NCBI GenBank assembly: GCA_964478815.1
Contig: CAYZKY010000083.1
Location: 1 to 28,740 of the forward strand
Direction of reading: 5' to 3'
Source: DASVNK01 sp964478815
Lineage (GTDB): Bacteria > Verrucomicrobiota > Verrucomicrobiia > Limisphaerales > SXQI01
Length of the DNA stretch: 28,740 nucleotides
Of this stretch, positions 17,179-23,497 are shown one piece after another. The position numbers were made by a program, and so were the translations under genes. The notes under the pieces are model-generated. The model was not told where the DNA came from, searched no databases, and was given only the letters and a program-made list of their open reading frames with translations. Positions within the stretch are counted from its first letter, which is position 1, and each line of letters opens with the position of its first letter.

Positions 17179-18702
17179 TTATTCCAAATCGGTTTTCCCG
17201 GCCGGCGAGCGGCGGGTTGGCGAAAGGCGGCGGAAGAGATCGCGCCATGCTTGAAAGCGTGTCCGCCAGCCCCGGGCGTGCGCGAGCCTGAGATAGGCGT
17301 CGAAAACAAATTCCTCGCCCGGCCGCGACGGTTCGAAGGCGGGCCGAAAGCGGGCCCGGCTGACGGTCACCGCCTTGGGCACGGTCATCTCCAACAGCCC
17401 CTCCGCGCCGCGCGTCGAGCCGAAACCGCTTTGACCGACGCCGCCAAAAGGCAGCCGGGCGTCGGCGGAGGGGATGATCACGTCGTTGAGGGTGACGAGG
17501 CCGGCCCGTATGGCGTCGGCGACCGCTCGCGCGGCCGATTCGTCGCGCGAGAAGACGCTGGCGCCGAGGCCGTACGGGCCGTCGTTGGCCAAGGCGATGG
17601 CCTCACAGTCGCCCGCGACGGCGGTTAGGGTGAGGATCGGCAGAAAATGGTCTTCCCGGAGAAGGCGGGCGTCACGGGGCAAATCGGCGAGCACCGCCGG
17701 AAGGGCTTCCAGGCTGCCCCACACCGGGCAGGCTCCGCGCGCGAGGGCATCCTGCCAGGCGGAAGCGGCGTCCGGCGAAATCGCGCGGCTGATGGGCCGT
17801 CCTCCGGTGCGTGCTTCGAGCGCCGCGATCAAGGACGCGCGGAACGGCTCCAGGATCGACCGGTGAATGAAGGCGCGCTTCGGCGCCAGGCAGGTCGCGC
17901 CATCGTTGAGAGTGAGGCCGAAGGCGATGGCCCGGGCCGCTAGTTCCAGATCCGCATCCGCGCGCACGATGACGGCATCGCAGCCGCTCAGCTCCATCAC
18001 GGCGGGAGTGCCGTGCGCGGCGAGGGTGGCGAGCAGTTCCCGGCCGACGGCGGCGCCGCCGGTGAAGATGGTTTTATCGGGGCGCTCCGCCAGAGCGGCC
18101 TGGGCGGCTTCGACGCTCTCGGGCAGGACGGCGAAGAGATGAGGATCGAGACCCACTTCGATGAACAGCGCGCGCCAGGCGTGGGCCGCCGCGCGGCCGC
18201 CCCGGCCGGGCTTCAGGACCACGGCGTTGCCCGCGGCGAGCGCTTGCACGGCCTGCACGCCGGGCAGGAAGAGCGGGTAATTTCCGGGGCCGATGATAAG
18301 GACCAAGCCATGCGGTTCGCGGCGAATTTCGCCCGCCACGCCCGCGAGCCAGACCGGGCGTCCGGCGCGGCCCAGCCGCCGGGGCTCCAGCAGCCGGGCG
18401 GCGCGTCGTTCGAGAAAGCGGCAGGCTTCCGCCAGCGGAATCACCTCCGCCACCAGCGCTTCGGCCACCGGGCGCCGGCGGGCCTCGGCCGAGGTCCGGG
18501 CCAGCGCGAGGCCGCACTGTGCGAGGCGTTCGCGCACGGCGCGAATCACCTGGAGGCGCTGCCGGACGGGCTGGGCGCGCCACGCCGGTTGGGCCGCGCG
18601 GGCTTGATCCATCGCGGCGCGGATTTCCGGAGCCGGCAGTTCGAAGGGGAGGACCACTGTGTCACCCCCGTCGCGGCTGTTCTGGATAGGGCGCTGGCTC
18701 AT
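17179..18702 (-). CDS. aldH: Carotenoid aldehyde dehydrogenase (4,4'-diapo-aldehyde to acid)
   Basis: This 507-residue NAD(P)-dependent aldehyde dehydrogenase has intact catalytic residues. Asn141 is in GPGNYPL (oxyanion hole), Glu237 in MELSG (general base) and nucleophile Cys271 in NDGATC. 'TIFTGGAAVGRELL' (211-224) is the cofactor loop and 'PFGGVGQSGFGSTRGAEGLL' the C-terminal signature. In MELSGCDAVIV the usual GGK has become SGC, a mild deviation. The likely reaction is oxidation of diapocarotene dialdehyde or monoaldehyde to the carboxylic acid that the glycosyltransferase then esterifies. The last 70 residues form an extra C-terminal basic/aromatic tail ('FQAWRDLFRRL') that could contact membrane. 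The ATG overlaps the crtN stop by one base (TGATG). Confidence 0.88.
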   Translation of the reverse strand: MSQRPIQNSRDGGDTVVLPFELPAPEIRAAMDQARAAQPAWRAQPVRQRLQVIRAVRERLAQCGLALARTSAEARRRPVAEALVAEVIPLAEACRFLERRAARLLEPRRLGRAGRPVWLAGVAGEIRREPHGLVLIIGPGNYPLFLPGVQAVQALAAGNAVVLKPGRGGRAAAHAWRALFIEVGLDPHLFAVLPESVEAAQAALAERPDKTIFTGGAAVGRELLATLAAHGTPAVMELSGCDAVIVRADADLELAARAIAFGLTLNDGATCLAPKRAFIHRSILEPFRASLIAALEARTGGRPISRAISPDAASAWQDALARGACPVWGSLEALPAVLADLPRDARLLREDHFLPILTLTAVAGDCEAIALANDGPYGLGASVFSRDESAARAVADAIRAGLVTLNDVIIPSADARLPFGGVGQSGFGSTRGAEGLLEMTVPKAVTVSRARFRPAFEPSRPGEEFVFDAYLRLAHARGWRTRFQAWRDLFRRLSPTRRSPAGKTDLE

Positions 18703-20381
18703 CAGGGCTGATTTTCCGAGGACGGCGGCGGCGCGCCCGCCGGGCTGAAACGACAGAACCGGGCCAGGGCGGCCAGCGCGTCCCGGGCCGCCCCGGCAGG
18801 AGCGGCGGCCCCCGCGCCGCCCGGGGCCGGGGGGCCCCGGGCGCCCGGGCCCCCCCGGCCTGGGGGGGGGCCCCCGGGGGGCCCGGGGCCCGGCCCCCGC
18901 GGCCCCACCCCTAAATCTTCCAAAAGCAGCCGGGCGCTGATGCGGGCGCTTTCGAAAATCACCGGAAGCCCGCTGCCCGGATGAGTGCCGCCGCCCACGA
19001 GGTACATCCGGTCGAATTCCTCGAAGCGATTGCGCGGACGGAGGTGGAGCATTTGATCCAAAGTGTGGGCCAGATTGAAGGTGGCGCCCCGGTAAATTTC
19101 GTAACGGGCATCCCAATCCGCCGGGGTGATGACGCGTTCATAGCGAATCCGCCCGGGATCGAGCTGGAAGCCGGCCTTGGCCATTTGCCGGAACATCAGA
19201 TCGCGGAAGGCGCTTCGCTCCTTCGACCAATCGACGTTGGGATGCTGATGCGTGACCGGCGCCAGGACGTAGAGCGTGCTGTGTCCCCGGGGCGCGAGCG
19301 CGGGATCGGACACGCAGGCGTTTTGCACGTAGAAGCTGGGATCTTCGCTCAGGACATGGCGGCGTTCGATCTCGTCCAGATTCCGGGCATAATCCCCGGC
19401 GATGTGGATCGTGTGGTGCGGAAGATCGAACGTGCCTTCGATGCCGAGATACATCATGAAGGTGGAGCAGGAGTATTTCTTGCCGGCGAGCTGGCGGTCG
19501 CTCCAGCGGCGGCGCTTGGCATTGGGCACGAGCCGTTCCATGGCTCGGGCGAAATCGGCGTTCAGGACGACGGCATCCGCGCAATGCGCGCCGGTGGCGG
19601 TGCGGACGCCCACCGCACGGCGGCCGCTGAACAGGAGTTCCTCGACCGGTTCGTTCAGGCGGATTTCCGCGCCGAGGCGTTCCGCGACACGCGCCATGGC
19701 GGCGGTGACCGCGGCGCATCCGCCGACCGGATGGAACACGCCGTACTCATATTCGAGAAAGCTCAGGATGCTGAACAGGCTCGGGCAGCGGAACGGGGAC
19801 ATGCCGAGGTACTTCGATTGAAAACAGAAGGCGAGGCGGACTCGCTCGTCCTGGAAGAAGCGCTTGAGGTAGGTGTCGACCGATTGATGCGGGCGCAGCA
19901 TCGGGAGCATCTTCAGCAGACGCATCTGGACGAGGTCCTGCCAGCCGAGGAAGGGGCTTTCGAGGCAGGGCTCCATCGCGGCGAGCTTGGCGCGGTTTTC
20001 ATCGAGGAACCGGCGGAAGCCCGGAACGTCGGCGGGCGCGAGCCGGGCGATCTCGCGTTCCATGCGCGGGATATCAGGGCTGCAATCGAGGCGTCCGCCC
20101 GCGCCGAACTGAATGCGATACTGCGGGTCGAGCCGGATTAATTCGACCTCATCGCGCAAGGTCGTCCCCGCCGCGCGGAAAATCTCATCGAGGACTCTTG
20201 GATAGAGGAAAAAGGTGGGGCCGAGATCGAACCGGAAACCTTCGGCTTCCAGGCTTGAGGTGCGGCCGCCCAGCACCGGGAGCCGCTCGAACACCTTCAC
20301 GCGCACTCCCGCCGCGCTGAGCAGAATGGCGGCTGCCAGACCGCCCGGCCCAGCTCCGACGATGTGGACTTCTCGGTTCAT
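18702..20381 (-). CDS. crtN: CrtN-like diapophytoene desaturase, with aberrant Gly/Pro tail
   Basis: This 559-residue FAD-dependent desaturase has GAGPGG at 9-14 with an acidic residue closing the Rossmann unit (VKVFER), 'LGGRTSSLEAEGFRFDLGPT', and the C-terminal motif 'MYLVGGGTHPGSGLPVIFES'. It would convert a colourless C30 precursor (diapophytoene or squalene type) to a conjugated polyene, the first step of the pathway coded here. The family normally ends near LLLEDLGV (residue 492). Here another 67 residues follow, of which about 35 are almost only Gly, Pro, Ala and Arg. They are coded by a tract of nearly pure G and C, so the real C-terminus may be mis-sequenced. GAAGG lies two bases before the ATG. 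It starts five bases after the small leading ORF. The C40 alternative (CrtI-like) is less likely given the neighbours. Confidence 0.87.
   Translation of the reverse strand: MNREVHIVGAGPGGLAAAILLSAAGVRVKVFERLPVLGGRTSSLEAEGFRFDLGPTFFLYPRVLDEIFRAAGTTLRDEVELIRLDPQYRIQFGAGGRLDCSPDIPRMEREIARLAPADVPGFRRFLDENRAKLAAMEPCLESPFLGWQDLVQMRLLKMLPMLRPHQSVDTYLKRFFQDERVRLAFCFQSKYLGMSPFRCPSLFSILSFLEYEYGVFHPVGGCAAVTAAMARVAERLGAEIRLNEPVEELLFSGRRAVGVRTATGAHCADAVVLNADFARAMERLVPNAKRRRWSDRQLAGKKYSCSTFMMYLGIEGTFDLPHHTIHIAGDYARNLDEIERRHVLSEDPSFYVQNACVSDPALAPRGHSTLYVLAPVTHQHPNVDWSKERSAFRDLMFRQMAKAGFQLDPGRIRYERVITPADWDARYEIYRGATFNLAHTLDQMLHLRPRNRFEEFDRMYLVGGGTHPGSGLPVIFESARISARLLLEDLGVGPRGPGPGPPGGPPPGRGGPGARGPPAPGGAGAAAPAGAARDALAALARFCRFSPAGAPPPSSENQP
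18802..18906. other. Extreme G/C low-complexity tract within crtN
   Basis: Of 105 consecutive bases only one is not G or C (T at 18861). The tract includes a run of nine G (18862-18870), seven C (18850-18856) and six G (18876-18881), with overlapping GGGGCCCC-type palindromes. It begins where the normal CrtN reading ends and keeps the frame open. Nothing comparable occurs elsewhere in the window. It may be a sequencing or assembly error, or a genuine expansion. Confidence 0.9.
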
Positions 20382-20386
20382 GACCT

Positions 20387-20617
20387 TCAGCGGGAGGAGG
20401 TGCCGCAGCCATTCGGCAGCCGGAGCAAGCGTTGGCGGGGATGAAGTCGTGCCAGATTGGCTGAAGCCGGGTTGGGGGCCATCCGGACTTCCACATCGAA
20501 GCGCGGGGGCGCTTGAAAGCGGCAGTCCAACCGGCGCACGGGGGGCTCTGGGGGAGCCCAGTCATGCTCGACGCGAACTCCTTCCGTCCGCCAGGTCCAT
20601 CGAATGCGCAGTGTCAT
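20387..20617 (-). CDS. Small unknown protein leading the carotenoid operon
   Basis: This 76-residue ORF (starts MTLRIRWTWRTEGVRVEHDW, ends with a basic 'ARLHPRQRLLRLP' stretch) matches no family I know. It has no signal peptide or membrane helix and is rich in Arg, Pro and Trp. Support for being real is its position: it lies directly behind the operator repeats, ends five bases before the crtN ATG and shares its strand. Against it, the ATG has no Shine-Dalgarno and the last operator-like repeat abuts the start codon, so the true start could be further in, or the stretch could be a 5' leader. It was kept as a tentative gene. Confidence 0.45.
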   Translation of the reverse strand: MTLRIRWTWRTEGVRVEHDWAPPEPPVRRLDCRFQAPPRFDVEVRMAPNPASANLARLHPRQRLLRLPNGCGTSSR

Positions 20618-20665
20618 TGTTCACACATTGTCTCAAGTTTTTAGAGTTGTCAATCATTTGTCTAA
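20617..20665 (-). promoter_or_regulatory. Operator-like 11-bp repeats at the carotenoid operon promoter
   Basis: Read on the minus strand, four similar octamers occur: TTAGACAA (20665-20658), ATTGACAA (20654-20647), TGAGACAA (20635-20628) and GTGAACAA (20624-20617). Within each pair the spacing is exactly 11 bases, and the pairs are 19 apart. The shared core nTnGACAA resembles the nTnTACAn core of CarH operators. The second copy contains a perfect -35 hexamer TTGACA (20653-20648). The candidate -10 region 17 bases on (CAATGT) is poor. Bound repressor would cover the -35. The sequence is markedly AT-rich compared with its surroundings. Confidence 0.62.
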
Positions 20666-20763
20666 TATTTTTAAAACCTTCCTAAACCAGGGCGGTTCAT
20701 GGGTATTTTCGAGTTTAACCTCAATTTTTCCTCCTAAAATCCGGCCTCATCTTCATAATTCCC

Positions 20764-20799
20764 TTGCACATCGTCAATTCTTGTACAATTATTGTCCAA
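20764..20799 (+). promoter_or_regulatory. Promoter and operator-like repeats of the carH-type gene
   Basis: Three octamers start exactly 11 bases apart: ATCGTCAA (20770), TTGTACAA (20781) and TTGTCCAA (20792). Read on the minus strand the last two are TTGTACAA and TTGGACAA, matching the repeats at the carotenoid promoter. TACAAT (20784-20789), five of six matches to a -10 box, lies inside the middle repeat. TTGCAC (20764-20769) is a weak upstream element with non-standard spacing. A start near 20796 would give a leader of only about seven bases before the ATG at 20803. Repeat over -10 implies autorepression. Confidence 0.58.
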
Positions 20800-20802
20800 G
20801 AT

Positions 20803-21732
20803 ATGGTGGATGCCCATCAGGCGATTAAAGCGGCCGCGCGCCGGACGGGATTGAGTCCGCATGTGATCCGGATCTGGGAGAAACGATACGGCGCGGTGCG
20901 GCCGGAGCGGACGCCGACGAACCGGCGGCTCTACACCGAGGCGCAGATCGAGCGGCTGACGCTCCTGAAGGGGCTCACCGAACAGGGGCACAGCATCGGC
21001 CAGGTGGCCCAACTGCCCGTGGAACGGCTCCGCGAATTGGCCGCCGAAGGATCATCCCCGGGCGCGGGGCGGGCGGAAGACCCCGTTTCCTCTCCCTTTC
21101 TGGAGGAATGCCTGGCCGCGGTGAAAGCGCTGGACGCTCGGTCGCTCGAAGGAGCGTTGAAGCGGGGCGCCGTAGCGTTGGGAGGGCAAGGATTGCTGCA
21201 AGCGGTGATCGCGCCCCTGGTGCAGGCGATCGGCGACCTGTGGCGGCAAGGGGCGCTGACGGCCGCGCACGAGCACTTCGCCAGCGCCGTGATTCGCATC
21301 TTCCTGGGGCACGCGGCGCAGCCGTTCGTGGGATCGGAAAGCGCGCCGGGCGTGGTGGTGGCGACGCCCGTGGGCCAATTGCACGAACTCGGAGCCCTGC
21401 TGGCGGGCGCGGCGGCCGCGCACCTGGGGTGGAAGGTGACTTACCTGGGGGCGAGCCTGCCGGCGGCGGAGATTGCCGGGGCCGCCCGGCAAAGCCAGGC
21501 CCGGGCCGTCGCCCTCAGCCTGGTCTATCCCGAGGACGACCCGCGGCTGGAGGGCGAACTGCGGCGGTTGCGGGAATCGTTGCCCGCCCATGTCGCCTTG
21601 GTGGTGGGGGGGCGCGCCGCTCCGGCATATCGCGCCGCGCTCGCGGCGGTGAACGCGCACGCGGTCGAGGATTTGGCGCAGCTCGGGGAAGTGTTGGACA
21701 CCCTTCGCCAGGGGCGCGCCGCGACGACGTGA
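20803..21732 (+). CDS. carH: CarH/LitR-type adenosylcobalamin photoreceptor-repressor
   Basis: This 309-residue MerR-like regulator has an N-terminal winged helix (about 8-70, 'LSPHVIRIWEKRYGAVRPER', 'TNRRLYTEAQIERL'), a helical-bundle cobalamin cap (about 96-180), and a Rossmann B12-binding domain (about 182-300). The light-sensor motif W-x9-E-H is exact: Trp147, Glu157, His158. The lower-ligand histidine is in GQLHELG (His194), where the family's usual acidic residue two before it is Gln192. In the dark, CarH with AdoCbl forms a DNA-binding tetramer; green or blue light breaks the Co-C bond and releases the operator. The start is ATG 20803, although the frame is open from TTG 20764; the Shine-Dalgarno is weak and the transcript may be nearly leaderless. 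It diverges from the carotenoid operon. Confidence 0.92.
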   Translation: MVDAHQAIKAAARRTGLSPHVIRIWEKRYGAVRPERTPTNRRLYTEAQIERLTLLKGLTEQGHSIGQVAQLPVERLRELAAEGSSPGAGRAEDPVSSPFLEECLAAVKALDARSLEGALKRGAVALGGQGLLQAVIAPLVQAIGDLWRQGALTAAHEHFASAVIRIFLGHAAQPFVGSESAPGVVVATPVGQLHELGALLAGAAAAHLGWKVTYLGASLPAAEIAGAARQSQARAVALSLVYPEDDPRLEGELRRLRESLPAHVALVVGGRAAPAYRAALAAVNAHAVEDLAQLGEVLDTLRQGRAATT

Positions 21733-21941
21733 TGAAAACACGATTTCAACCCAACATCGGAACGGGCGGGCGCTGGATCCGGGGCGCGATCGCCCTGGCC
21801 TGCTTCGGCGGGGCCGCCGCCACCCTGCCGGTCTCGCCGTGGCTGGCGCTGCCCTTCGCGGCGGCGGGGATATTCGTGGCTTTCGAAGCCGCCCGCGGCT
21901 GGTGCGCCCTGCGCGCCTGCGGTGTGAAGACAAAATTCTGA
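21732..21941 (+). CDS. DUF2892 (YgaP-like) small membrane protein
   Basis: This 69-residue protein starts 'MKTRFQPNIGTGGRWIRGAI' and ends 'ARGWCALRACGVKTKF'. The pattern N-x-G-x-x-x-R-x-x-R near the start and G-W-C-x-L-x-x-x-G-x-x-T near the end is that of DUF2892, the two-helix membrane module seen alone or fused to rhodanese in YgaP. Two hydrophobic helices (about 18-34 and 38-54) fit. Its ATG overlaps the carH stop (TGATG), and its stop overlaps the next ATG (also TGATG), so it is coupled to the photoreceptor gene. The function is unknown; the conserved Cys could be redox-active. Confidence 0.78.
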   Translation: MKTRFQPNIGTGGRWIRGAIALACFGGAAATLPVSPWLALPFAAAGIFVAFEAARGWCALRACGVKTKF

Positions 21942-22423
21942 TGCCCCGGGAGTTCGTGCGCCCCTACCTTTTCACCAGCGAGCAATGGGTGCCTCGCCCT
22001 CGAGCGGAAGTGTTTCCGTTTTTCGCCGACGCTTCGAACCTCGACCGGATCACGCCGACCTGGCTGCGTTTCCGCATCGTCACGCCGCCGCCGATCGACC
22101 TGCGCGCCGGCGCGTTGATCGAGTATCGCCTGCGGGTGCGCGGGTTCCCCCTGCGGTGGCTCACCGAGATCGCGGAGTGGCGCCCGCCGGTTCGGTTTGT
22201 GGATGTCCAGCTCCGCGGGCCGTACCGGCTTTGGCGGCACACCCACGAATTCCACGAAGAGAATGGCGGCACGCGCTGCATCGACCGCGTGGAATACTAC
22301 CCGCGCGGCGGCGCGCTGGTCTACCGGCTGTTCGTGCGGCGCGATGTGGAAGGAATCTTCGCGTATCGGCGCGCCCGCCTGCTGGAGCTGTGGCCCGTTC
22401 GGCAGGGGGCGGCAAATCCGTAG
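21941..22423 (+). CDS. SRPBCC-family ligand-binding protein
   Basis: The 160-residue product fits the SRPBCC (START/polyketide cyclase-like) helix-grip fold. It opens with 'FTSEQWVPRPRAEVFPFFAD', the usual first strand and helix, then 'ASNLDRITPTWLRFRIVTPP'. The strands 'IEYRLRVRGFPLRWLTEIAE' and 'GGTRCIDRVEYYPRGG' follow, and a C-terminal helix ends in 'YRRARLLELW'. Members bind hydrophobic ligands such as lipids or isoprenoids, and relatives occur beside LitR/CarH genes in other bacteria (knowledge, not tested). The ATG overlaps the DUF2892 stop, making carH-DUF2892-SRPBCC a coupled trio. A carotenoid or lipid carrier, or a cyclase-like enzyme, is possible; no catalytic residue is identifiable. 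Confidence 0.82.
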   Translation: MPREFVRPYLFTSEQWVPRPRAEVFPFFADASNLDRITPTWLRFRIVTPPPIDLRAGALIEYRLRVRGFPLRWLTEIAEWRPPVRFVDVQLRGPYRLWRHTHEFHEENGGTRCIDRVEYYPRGGALVYRLFVRRDVEGIFAYRRARLLELWPVRQGAANP

Positions 22424-22499
22424 CGGCCTCGCCCCTTCCTCGCCGCCCATGCGCGGAAAAGCGCTCCACCTTGCCCATCCCGCTGTCGACCTTTTTCGA

Positions 22500-22524
22500 C
22501 GCCCAGCCCTTCAGGGTTTGGGCG
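22500..22524. terminator. Stem-loop between convergent genes
   Basis: CGCCCA (22500-22505) pairs with TGGGCG (22519-22524), extended inward by CCCT/AGGG with a small bulge. It overlaps the stop codon of the caspase-like gene (22511-22513) and lies about 80 bases past the SRPBCC stop. Neither strand has a good T-run after it, so a terminator role is uncertain. Confidence 0.33.
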
Positions 22525-23497
22525 CGGCGGCCTCGGCTTCGAGGTAAAGCCGGCTGAGCTGGCTCACGATCTGTTCCAGGCTCGCGAAGTATTCGTCGGC
22601 GGAGAGAGTGGCGCGGCGGTTGCGGAGGGCCTCCAGCTCCAGCTCGAGGGCATTCCGCTGCTGCCGTTGTTCCGGCGTGAACCGCGCCTCCTCCGCGTTC
22701 GGCCGGAAATGAGCCTGATGCGCCCGGAGGCCGTCCAGCGCGCGATTGGCTTCCGGAGCCTTCACGGCGCGGACTCCCTGGAAGAAAGTGGACGCCGTGC
22801 CGAGGCCATCGCCATTGTCGTCGATCAGGGCGTGCTCGGTGGCCAGGCGGTTTTCCGAATCGTAAAAGTCCGTCACGCCCCGGCAGGCCAGCAGGAAGGC
22901 CTCGAGCAGCGAGGTCTGGCCATCCTTGTCCAGGTCCGCCGCCGGGTCGATCACCGAGCGCGCCAGAAATTTGGCGAACCGGCTGTAGTTGTCCTCGAAA
23001 CCGCTCTTCGTCGCGGTCACGACAATCCGGTTCGTGCCGGAGAGGGCCTTCATGAACGGCGCGCTCGCCGAAAAAGTCGCCATCGCGATGATCGGCCGCC
23101 CGAACCCATGCAAGGCCACGGCCAGGTTTGTGGCCGAAAGGTCGGGACCCGGCAGGTTGAACTTGGCCTCGCGTCCGTCGAACGTCCCGTGCCCGATGAA
23201 CACGAGCCAAAACTCGTTCGGCGTGGCGATCGGGCCTTCCAGGCTGAGCGTCTCCCGCAGTTCCTCCAGCGCATTCGTGGCGCCGGCTGCTCCGATGGTG
23301 CGGAAGCTCTTCCCCGCCGCTTTGGCCGCCTTCTCCCAATCCGCCGCGGCTTCCGCGATGTCGGATTGAAAGTCGCTCTCGCCCGGCGCGCTCACCGCGA
23401 TCAGCAGATCGAGCGGGGCCGCGTTGGTCGTGGATTCCGCCCGCGGAGCCAGCGCCGTGCTCAACAGGGCGAGCAGCCACACCAGCGAACCTCTCAT
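22511..23497 (-). CDS. Secreted caspase-like (C13/C14 fold) protein, catalytic Cys missing
   Basis: This 328-residue protein has a Sec signal (1-22) and a domain that reads like the clan CD peptidase fold: strand 'LDLLIAVSAPG', then 'NEFWLVFIGHGTFDG' with the His of the GHG motif at 103, then 'RPIIAMATFSASAPFM', where a Cys should follow the strand but Ser143 or Ser145 stand instead. An EF-hand-like loop DLDKDGQTSLLE (188-199) has acidic residues at positions 1, 3, 5 and 12 and may bind calcium. The C-terminal third is helical and coiled (about 265-320). The ATG overlaps the upstream VWA-protein stop (ATGA), with GGAGAGGG about five bases upstream. It is probably a non-proteolytic partner of the VWA protein. 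The fold assignment is by motif only. Confidence 0.72.
   Translation of the reverse strand: MRGSLVWLLALLSTALAPRAESTTNAAPLDLLIAVSAPGESDFQSDIAEAAADWEKAAKAAGKSFRTIGAAGATNALEELRETLSLEGPIATPNEFWLVFIGHGTFDGREAKFNLPGPDLSATNLAVALHGFGRPIIAMATFSASAPFMKALSGTNRIVVTATKSGFEDNYSRFAKFLARSVIDPAADLDKDGQTSLLEAFLLACRGVTDFYDSENRLATEHALIDDNGDGLGTASTFFQGVRAVKAPEANRALDGLRAHQAHFRPNAEEARFTPEQRQQRNALELELEALRNRRATLSADEYFASLEQIVSQLSRLYLEAEAAAPKP

Noticed and set aside
17179..19116. Aldehyde dehydrogenase extended upstream to 645 residues
   Set aside because: The extension reads through crtN and the G/C tract in another frame; the conserved protein starts at ATG 18702, overlapping the crtN stop.
18981..20141. Plus-strand 386-residue frame opposite crtN
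   Set aside because: Antisense reading of a well-recognised FAD desaturase; no motif or start signal.
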